Shown: positions 8,382-12,741 of the stretch, in pieces | Layout of the letters: every line of letters starts with the position of its first letter | How positions within the stretch are numbered: the first letter of the stretch is position 1 | NCBI GenBank assembly: GCA_020435865.1 | Contig: JAGQYZ010000186.1 | Location: 1 to 12,741 of the forward strand | Origin: Aequorivita sp. | Lineage (GTDB): Bacteria; Bacteroidota; Bacteroidia; Flavobacteriales; Flavobacteriaceae | Direction of reading: 5' to 3' | Length of the DNA: 12,741 nucleotides | Position numbers and translations under genes: made by a program | The notes under the pieces: model-generated | Database searches by the model: none | Told to the model about the DNA's origin: nothing | Seen by the model: only the letters and a program-made list of their open reading frames with translations

Positions 8382-8936
8382 ATGATTTCAGAAACAATAA
8401 AGAACCGCCGAGCGGTTTTTCCTGCACAATATAACGACCAACCTGTTACAAAAGAAGAGGTTTTAAGCATCCTTGAAAGTGCAAATTGGGCACCAACCCA
8501 TAAGCGTACAGAGCCTTGGCGTTTTACAGTTTTTCATGGAACATCACAAATTGCGCTCGGAAAATTTATAGCTGAAACCTATAAGCAAACCACAGAGAAC
8601 TTTTCAGAATTTACATATAGTAAATTTATGGATAATCCTGTAAAGGCTGGATGTGTAATAGCTATTTGCATGCAGCGTGACCCTAATGAAAGTTTACCCG
8701 AATGGGAAGAAATTGCCGCTACGGCCATGGCGGTTCAAAATATGTGGCTTACTGCCCATGAACTTGGTATTGGGGCTTATTGGTCTTCACCAGGTATTAT
8801 AAAATATATGGACAAATTCATTCAAATGGAAGAAGGCGAGCAATGCTTAGGATTTTTCTACTTGGGAAAACACGATGGCGAATTGCCCGAAGGAACACGA
8901 AAAAGCACTATTAAAGAAAAAACCGTTTGGGTGTAA
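8382..8936 (+). CDS. Nitroreductase-family FMN oxidoreductase
   Basis: A 184-residue single-domain protein of the nitroreductase family, closest in size and motifs to the short YdjA-like group (about 183 residues). Such proteins bind FMN as dimers and use NAD(P)H to reduce nitro compounds, quinones or other acceptors; the true substrate is unknown. Marks are the N-terminal RRAVFPAQY (9-17) for the FMN phosphate, ANWAPTHKRTEPWRF (34-48), and the C-terminal LGFFYLGKHDGELPEGTRK. The central EWEEIAATAMAVQNMWLTAHELGIGAYWSS region is the family's conserved helix and following loop. The gene stands alone with its own upstream region and is closed by a strong terminator. Nothing ties it to formate use. 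Confidence 0.9.
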   Translation: MISETIKNRRAVFPAQYNDQPVTKEEVLSILESANWAPTHKRTEPWRFTVFHGTSQIALGKFIAETYKQTTENFSEFTYSKFMDNPVKAGCVIAICMQRDPNESLPEWEEIAATAMAVQNMWLTAHELGIGAYWSSPGIIKYMDKFIQMEEGEQCLGFFYLGKHDGELPEGTRKSTIKEKTVWV

Positions 8937-8960
8937 ATTTACAACGTTAAGAATCTTTCC

Positions 8961-8997
8961 AAACCTGTCTAGTTATTGTTAACTGACAGGTTTTTTT
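8961..8997 (+). terminator. Rho-independent terminator after the nitroreductase gene
   Basis: AAACCTGTC (8961-8969) pairs perfectly with GACAGGTTT (8985-8993). After a single bulged T the stem continues with AGTTA (8971-8975) pairing TAACT (8980-8984) around a TTGT loop. A run of seven T (8991-8997) overlaps the 3' arm. It begins 24 bp after the stop codon. Confidence 0.9.
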
Positions 8998-9016
8998 GTT
9001 GAATTAAAATTTTAAC

Positions 9017-9062
9017 AACTATAAAATTAGTTTAAACTAAAAAATTAGTTATATTTGAACTA
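9017..9062 (+). promoter_or_regulatory. Putative BlaI operator array over the blaI promoter
   Basis: Half-sites AACTA and TAGTT alternate: AACTA at 9017-9021, 9035-9039 and 9058-9062; TAGTT at 9028-9032 and 9046-9050. Two units of 18 bp (9017-9034 and 9035-9052) are direct repeats, alike at 15 of 18 positions. The middle half-sites form the perfect 14-bp palindrome TTAGTTTAAACTAA (9027-9040). The last pair straddles the -7 element. BlaI/MecI repressors bind dyads as dimers and usually control their own operon, so this is the likely target, but binding is inferred. Confidence 0.55.
9050..9057 (+). promoter_or_regulatory. -7 promoter element for the blaI-M56 operon
   Basis: TATATTTG is an exact match to the Bacteroidota -7 consensus TAnnTTTG, 20 bp before the start codon, in a row of inverted half-sites. 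No clear -33 TTG at 17-23 bp upstream is visible. Confidence 0.65.
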
Positions 9063-9077
9063 TTCAAAAAGTCAAAC

Positions 9078-9446
9078 ATGAAACAATTAACCAGAGCGGA
9101 GGAAGATATTATGCAAATCCTTTGGGATTTGAAAGAGGCGAATGTAGCTTCAATTATAGAAAAATTGCCAAAGCCAAAACCTGCATACAACACGGTTTCA
9201 ACCATTGTACGGATTCTTGAAAGCAAAGATTTTGTGGACTACCGAAAAGAAGGTCGCGGCCATATCTATTTCCCAAAAGTTAAAAAAACGGAGTATAGCA
9301 GTCATTCCTTAAACAAATTAATGGATGGTTATTTTCAAGGTTCATTTAAAAGTATGGTTTCTTTTTTTATTAAGAAAAATGACATCAGTATTCAGGAAAT
9401 GGAAGTTATTATGAAAGAAATTAATTCTGAAAAAAAGGAAAAATGA
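9078..9446 (+). CDS. BlaI/MecI/CopY-family transcriptional repressor
   Basis: A 122-residue DNA-binding repressor. Residues about 3-70 form the winged helix typical of BlaI/MecI: LTRAEEDIMQILWDL (4-18), then the recognition region around AYNTVSTIVRILESKDFV (36-53) and the wing with YRKEGRGHIYFP (55-66). The remaining helices form the dimerisation part. In staphylococcal BlaI the signal leads to a cut between N101 and F102; by position the comparable place here is S95-F96 in MVSFF, so the asparagine is not kept. The stop overlaps the M56 gene start in ATGA (9443-9446), which means translational coupling, the usual repressor-sensor pair. No beta-lactamase or penicillin-binding protein gene is nearby, so the signal is likely something else. 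It probably represses its own promoter through the AACTA/TAGTT sites upstream. Confidence 0.92.
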   Translation: MKQLTRAEEDIMQILWDLKEANVASIIEKLPKPKPAYNTVSTIVRILESKDFVDYRKEGRGHIYFPKVKKTEYSSHSLNKLMDGYFQGSFKSMVSFFIKKNDISIQEMEVIMKEINSEKKEK

Positions 9447-10855
9447 TACACGCGCTTTTTCAAATACTCATTTTTCAAATACTGTTTTTGGCAGTATATG
9501 AGCTTTTTCTAAAAAAGGAAACATTTTTTGGTTTAAACAGAATCTATTTATTATTGACACCAGTTTTGGGTTGCGCTCTGCCATTTGTTAGCATCGATTT
9601 CCTTCAAAAAAGCATTCCACAGGAATATACATTTCAATTGCCAGCAGTTGTTATCGATGGAAATACTTCTGAAACAATTTCAAGTGGAGCTTCGTTGTGG
9701 TTCCCAAATTTATTGGATTTTTGGATTTTAGGAATTCTGTTCGGTGCTTTGTTTTTTCTGTGGAAGATTTACAAAATAGCAAAACTCTATTTCTCTGGGA
9801 CCACAGAATATTCTGACGGATTCAAGCTAAAAATCCTTCCCAAAACCGACAAAGCCTTTTCCTTTTTCAACACTATATTTTTAGGCGAAAACATTTCCGA
9901 AGAAAATAAAGCCAACATTGTTGCCCACGAAAAAATACACATTGAACAAAAACATTCAGGGGATCTACTTTTTTTTGAAATGTTCCGCATCGTTTTTTGG
10001 TTCAACCCAATGGTCTATTTGTTCCAAAATAGACTGGCAACCTTGCATGAGTATATTGCAGATGCTACGGTTACTGCTGAAAAAGATAAAAAACAATACT
10101 ATCAAAATTTACTTTCAGAAGTATTTCAAACTGAAAAAATATCATTCATCAATACATTTTTTAATCAATCATTAATCAAAAAACGAATCAGTATGTTACA
10201 AAAATCAAAATCAAGAAAAACCGCGCAGTTAAAATATTTGCTGCTATTACCAGTAATTTGTGGAATGTTAATTTACACTGCTTGCAGCAATGACCCAAAA
10301 GCTGACGAAGCTCAAACTGTTCAGCAATCAGACTCTGAAGTGATGACCAAAATCAATGAACTGGCCGAAGCCATTATGAAAAAAGGCGAAATGACACCAG
10401 AAGAAGAAAAAGCACTAAAATTTTTAACAACGGAAGCAAAACCTGGCGAAAAGGTTTACACTTCTGTTCAAGAATATTTGGATGAAACGAAAAGCGAAGA
10501 CCTGCCAGTACCTTTTTCAACAATTGAAAAAGTGCCAACCTATCCTGGTTGTTCAGGTGACAATGAAGCCCTAAAGAAATGTTTTTCCGAACGGATAAGC
10601 GGTTTTGTTGGTGAAAATTTTAATACAAAACTTGGTAAGGAGTTGAATCTGTCGGGCAGGCAAAAAATTGCTGTCCAATTTAAAATTGACAAATCAGGAA
10701 ATATTGTTAGTGCGACAGCAAAAGCCACAAAACCAGAGCTTGAGGCAGAAGCCATTCGCGTAATTAAAATGCTTCCACAAATGCAGCCTGGCGAACAAAA
10801 AGGCGAAAAGGTGGGTGTGCTCTATTCTTTGCCGATTATTTTTGAAGTGAAATAA
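9443..10855 (+). CDS. M56 (BlaR1-type) membrane metalloprotease with C-terminal TonB-like domain
   Basis: Sensor-protease partner of the BlaI-type repressor, 470 residues. Hydrophobic segments lie at about 5-22, 31-50, 90-110, 178-195 and 264-280. The zinc site is HEKIH (162-166), fitting HExxH, with E203 in HEYIAD as likely third ligand; it faces the cytosol in known BlaR1. The penicillin-binding sensor domain of true BlaR1 is absent. Instead, after the last membrane segment come an acidic helical linker (about 285-350) and a domain at about 360-470 like the TonB C-terminal domain of Bacteroidota: VPTYPGC, then CF (C370, C380), then IAVQFKIDKSGNIV, EAIRVIKMLPQMQPG and LPIIFEV. The last membrane segment ends in LIYTAC (C281), which resembles a lipobox. 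The gene overlaps the repressor gene by 4 bp and is followed by a terminator. The inducing signal is unknown. Confidence 0.9.
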   Translation: MIHALFQILIFQILFLAVYELFLKKETFFGLNRIYLLLTPVLGCALPFVSIDFLQKSIPQEYTFQLPAVVIDGNTSETISSGASLWFPNLLDFWILGILFGALFFLWKIYKIAKLYFSGTTEYSDGFKLKILPKTDKAFSFFNTIFLGENISEENKANIVAHEKIHIEQKHSGDLLFFEMFRIVFWFNPMVYLFQNRLATLHEYIADATVTAEKDKKQYYQNLLSEVFQTEKISFINTFFNQSLIKKRISMLQKSKSRKTAQLKYLLLLPVICGMLIYTACSNDPKADEAQTVQQSDSEVMTKINELAEAIMKKGEMTPEEEKALKFLTTEAKPGEKVYTSVQEYLDETKSEDLPVPFSTIEKVPTYPGCSGDNEALKKCFSERISGFVGENFNTKLGKELNLSGRQKIAVQFKIDKSGNIVSATAKATKPELEAEAIRVIKMLPQMQPGEQKGEKVGVLYSLPIIFEVK

Positions 10856-10874
10856 ATTTTAACTGCAATATTTT

Positions 10875-10904
10875 AAAAGCCGAAGAATTTCTTTGGTTTT
10901 TTTT
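10875..10904 (+). terminator. Rho-independent terminator after the M56 gene
   Basis: AAAGCCGAAG (10876-10885) pairs with CTTTGGTTTT (10891-10900), including two G-U pairs, around an AATTT loop; eight T close the element (10897-10904). It begins 20 bp past the stop codon and ends the blaI-M56 operon, so the lipoprotein gene downstream has its own promoter. Confidence 0.75.
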
Positions 10905-11063
10905 ATTTCAAATAATAATAATGATACTATGAAGCCATTAAATTTAAGCTGTCTTTAATTTTTGTTTTTTAAAGGCATACTTTGGCTGCGCTCAATACAC
11001 AGGTATAGAACATCTTTTATAGACATTCCGCTTTGTGTTTAAAATTAATCCTGTATGTTTCAG

Positions 11064-11071
11064 TAAATTTG
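11064..11071 (+). promoter_or_regulatory. Candidate -7 element for the lipoprotein gene
   Basis: TAAATTTG fits TAnnTTTG exactly and lies 27 bp before the start codon. A TTTG at 11032-11035 is 28 bp upstream, more than the usual 17-23 spacing. The stretch 10905-11063 holds no gene that I can support. Confidence 0.5.
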
Positions 11072-11098
11072 TACTTTTCAAGTTGAATTTATTCTGAA

Positions 11099-11578
11099 AT
11101 GAAGCACGGTTTTCTTTTTGTTTTTCTTTTGCTATTGGCAACTTCCTGCCAGTTTTTTGAGACAAAAAAAGTTTCTTCAGAAGATATTTATAAAGAAGAA
11201 ATAAAAACTATTGACTGGAAAGACGTTGACCGTTATCCTTCCTTTTCAAACTGTGAAAACACGTTGGAAAAACCCGAACAGAAAGATTGTTTTATAAACA
11301 CTATCAATTCGCAACTTTATAAATCAATACGCAAAGAAGCTATGATTGCAACTCGTGAGGTTTATGATACTGTAAAAGTGAATTTTGAAGTGAGCAGCCA
11401 AGGCGAACTCTCTATTCTTGAAATAAAAATGGACACAGTCTTACAAAAAGAATTTCCACATTTGGAAACCTGGCTTTTGCAAAGCATAGATTCACTTCAG
11501 CCCGTGGCACCAGCATATAAACGTGGAATTCCTGTGAAAACCCAGTTCACATTACCAGTAATAATTAAAACAGATTAA
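11099..11578 (+). CDS. Predicted lipoprotein with TonB-C-like domain
   Basis: A 159-residue protein of unknown function. It starts with a short basic n-region and a hydrophobic stretch ending in the lipobox LATSC, so C17 should be lipidated and the protein anchored in the envelope. The mature part has DRYPSFSNC (44-52) and then DCF with C64, then VKVNFEVSSQGEL (92-104) and a closing TQFTLPVIIK (148-157). This order and spacing match the C-terminal domain of the M56 protein just upstream (YPGC, CF, VQFKIDKSGN, LPIIFEV), so I read it as a diverged TonB-C-like fold; the match is by eye and the detailed similarity is low. A terminator and its own promoter separate it from the M56 gene. Its stop touches the stop of the convergent barrel gene. 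Confidence 0.8.
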   Translation: MKHGFLFVFLLLLATSCQFFETKKVSSEDIYKEEIKTIDWKDVDRYPSFSNCENTLEKPEQKDCFINTINSQLYKSIRKEAMIATREVYDTVKVNFEVSSQGELSILEIKMDTVLQKEFPHLETWLLQSIDSLQPVAPAYKRGIPVKTQFTLPVIIKTD

Positions 11579-12460
11579 TTACAAATTGAATTTATAACCG
11601 AGCGTAAAATCAATTGGAAATTCATTATTACTTTCTACGCTCAGACCAACAATATCATTATAGTTAAAGGTGATATAACCATTGCCAACTTTATAGTCTG
11701 CACCAATTCCAAAGGTAACTGGAGCGGTTAGGTCAGTGCCAGAAACAGACTCCAAAACACCCATATCTGTGGCGCCTTCTAGCACATAAATCTCCCTTTT
11801 AGAATACGTAAACGAAACAAATTTGCAATTTACAAAAGCATCAAATTTTGGGTTTTTTATAAATTTAAAACGATAATTTAAAGAGAATTGTGAAGCCGAA
11901 TATTTATAATCACTGCTCTCAAAAGTTTGTTTAAACCGGAACACCAATGCATGTCTTTTCAGTTTAACACCATCAAGAAGTTCAAAATCAATGCCGGCCA
12001 CTGGTTGCAGTGCATTGGTAGGATTTTCGGTAAAAATACTGTTGCTCAAACCTGCAAAAGCCCCAAGCCGAAACTGCAAATCAATGGATTTTTTTTCTTC
12101 TCCAAAATTAGGATCTTTCTTTTGGTTATATTGCACAAAAAAGGCGTGAAGGCTTGGCAACGTTAACTTTACTTTTTCGGTTGAAATTGCTATATCGTTG
12201 ATTTGTTGTTGCAACGTTTCTTTATATTCCTCTTTATAATTACCATCTTGTTTTGTGTTTTTTAGTTCAACAATATCGTTTCCTTTCTTTGAAAAATAGC
12301 GATATTCGCCATCAACAGTGCTCCAAAGCAAAGTCAAAGAACCTTCAACTTCGGTATTCAAAGTATACGTTTGGCCATCAACTGTATATTGTTGTTGAGC
12401 TTGCAGCGTTCCTGCAGAAAGTATACAAATCAAAGCAAAAATGGGGATAAGCGATTTCAT
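11579..12460 (-). CDS. Predicted outer-membrane beta-barrel protein
   Basis: A 293-residue protein with a clear signal peptide (hydrophobic core about 4-19, likely cut after LQA at residue 21). Residues about 25-110 look like a small soluble domain with short beta strands (YTVDGQTYTLN, GEYRYFSKKGNDIVELK). From about 125 onward alternating strands suggest a small beta-barrel: LQFRLGAFAGLSNS, ALVFRFKQTFESS, QFSLNYRFKF, APVTFGIGADYKVG, YITFNYNDIVGLSV, and a closing strand FTLGYKFNL. I do not recognise a named family; the size and ending are common in Bacteroidota porin-like or OmpA-like membrane proteins. Function is unknown. On the minus strand TACCTTAG at 12490-12483, 7 of 8 matches to TAnnTTTG, lies 22 bp before the start and may be its -7 box. 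Confidence 0.75.
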   Translation of the reverse strand: MKSLIPIFALICILSAGTLQAQQQYTVDGQTYTLNTEVEGSLTLLWSTVDGEYRYFSKKGNDIVELKNTKQDGNYKEEYKETLQQQINDIAISTEKVKLTLPSLHAFFVQYNQKKDPNFGEEKKSIDLQFRLGAFAGLSNSIFTENPTNALQPVAGIDFELLDGVKLKRHALVFRFKQTFESSDYKYSASQFSLNYRFKFIKNPKFDAFVNCKFVSFTYSKREIYVLEGATDMGVLESVSGTDLTAPVTFGIGADYKVGNGYITFNYNDIVGLSVESNNEFPIDFTLGYKFNL

Positions 12461-12482
12461 AAGGGCGTGTTTTTAGGTATGG

Positions 12483-12490
12483 CTAAGGTA
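12483..12490 (-). promoter_or_regulatory. Weak candidate -7 element for the barrel protein gene
   Basis: On the minus strand the bases read TACCTTAG, one mismatch to TAnnTTTG, 22 bp upstream of the start. The gap to the preceding partial gene is only 48 bp, so read-through from that gene is an alternative. Confidence 0.3.
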
Positions 12491-12508
12491 AAAAATTAAA
12501 TCAATTTA

Positions 12509-12741
12509 TCACTGTTTTTGAAAGGTTCGTCCTTTCCAAGAATAGTTTCCGCGAAAGCTTCCCAAGGTTACAATCAAAATAATTATGGCATAAATATAAA
12601 TTTGCAATATAAATTTCAAAAACGATAGTTTGTTGCCAAAAAGTGAAACATTTTGTTGAATAACCACATAATCAATAATAATTTTTAGAGCTGTTAGCAA
12701 CAAATAATAGCTAAGGTTACCAGCATCGAAAATCATAAAAA
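12509..12741 (-). CDS. C-terminal end of a membrane protein, probably a family 2 glycosyltransferase (partial)
   Basis: The reading frame runs off the right edge, so only the last 77 or so residues are visible; the codon before the first ATG (12736) is an open TTT, so that ATG need not be the true start. The piece has two hydrophobic segments, around LSYYLLLTALKIIIDYVVI and FILQIYIYAIIILIVTLGSF, and ends in GNYSWKGRTFQKQ. A pair of membrane helices followed by a short W-K-G-R tail is familiar from membrane-anchored family 2 glycosyltransferases of Bacteroidota. This rests on memory of the family tail only; the catalytic domain would lie outside the window. It reads in the same direction as the barrel protein gene, 48 bp upstream of it. 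Confidence 0.5.
   Translation of the reverse strand, partial: FMIFDAGNLSYYLLLTALKIIIDYVVIQQNVSLFGNKLSFLKFILQIYIYAIIILIVTLGSFRGNYSWKGRTFQKQ

Noticed and set aside
9078..10855. Beta-lactam resistance regulatory pair blaI-blaR1
   Set aside because: The M56 protein lacks the penicillin-binding sensor domain and no beta-lactamase or PBP gene lies nearby; only the repressor-protease logic is shared.
10921..10960. Nine-codon frame starting ATGAAGCCATTA after the M56 terminator
   Set aside because: Too short, with no start-site support or recognisable peptide; chance is enough to explain it.
12509..12736. Complete 75-residue small membrane protein
   Set aside because: The frame stays open to the window edge and the sequence looks like the tail of a larger glycosyltransferase, so a partial gene is more likely.

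Overview
The window looks like chromosomal DNA of a Bacteroidota bacterium, most likely a marine or environmental member of the Flavobacteriaceae. The evidence is AT-rich DNA, starts that mostly lack a Shine-Dalgarno and follow A-rich leaders, several TAnnTTTG-type -7 promoter elements, and protein families typical of that group (BlaI/M56 pair with a TonB-like tail, small TonB-like lipoprotein, OmpA-sized beta-barrel protein). The species cannot be named from the sequence.

Left part (89-8093) is a one-carbon/formate module. fhs (formate-THF ligase) is followed after about 100 bp by a tight three-gene run: fdhD (sulfur transferase needed to activate formate dehydrogenase), a fused NuoE-NuoF flavin subunit, and a large Mo/W-bisMGD catalytic subunit with a NuoG-like iron-sulfur front end. 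Together the last two form a soluble NAD+-linked formate dehydrogenase of the two-subunit type known from Methylobacterium FDH1. moaA (first step of molybdenum cofactor synthesis) lies tail to tail with the catalytic subunit, the two stop codons touching. Working together, Fhs interconverts formyl-THF and formate with ATP, and FDH oxidises formate to CO2 and NADH; FdhD and MoaA serve the cofactor. An energy-yielding oxidation of methyl-derived C1 units is the most natural reading, but the direction is inferred.

Middle part (8094-8997): an AT-rich intergenic stretch, a single nitroreductase-family gene, and a strong intrinsic terminator.

Right part (8998-12741) is an envelope-signalling region. 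A BlaI-type repressor overlaps an M56 (BlaR1-type) membrane metalloprotease whose C-terminal half is a TonB-like periplasmic domain. The promoter in front carries an 18-bp tandem repeat of AACTA/TAGTT half-sites, a good candidate operator. After a terminator comes a small lipoprotein that has the same layout as the M56 C-terminal half (lipobox, linker, paired cysteines, TonB-like fold). It ends exactly against a convergent gene for a predicted outer-membrane beta-barrel protein. The window closes with the C-terminal end of a membrane protein resembling the tail of a family 2 glycosyltransferase, cut by the window edge. No tRNA, rRNA, CRISPR array or insertion sequence was seen.
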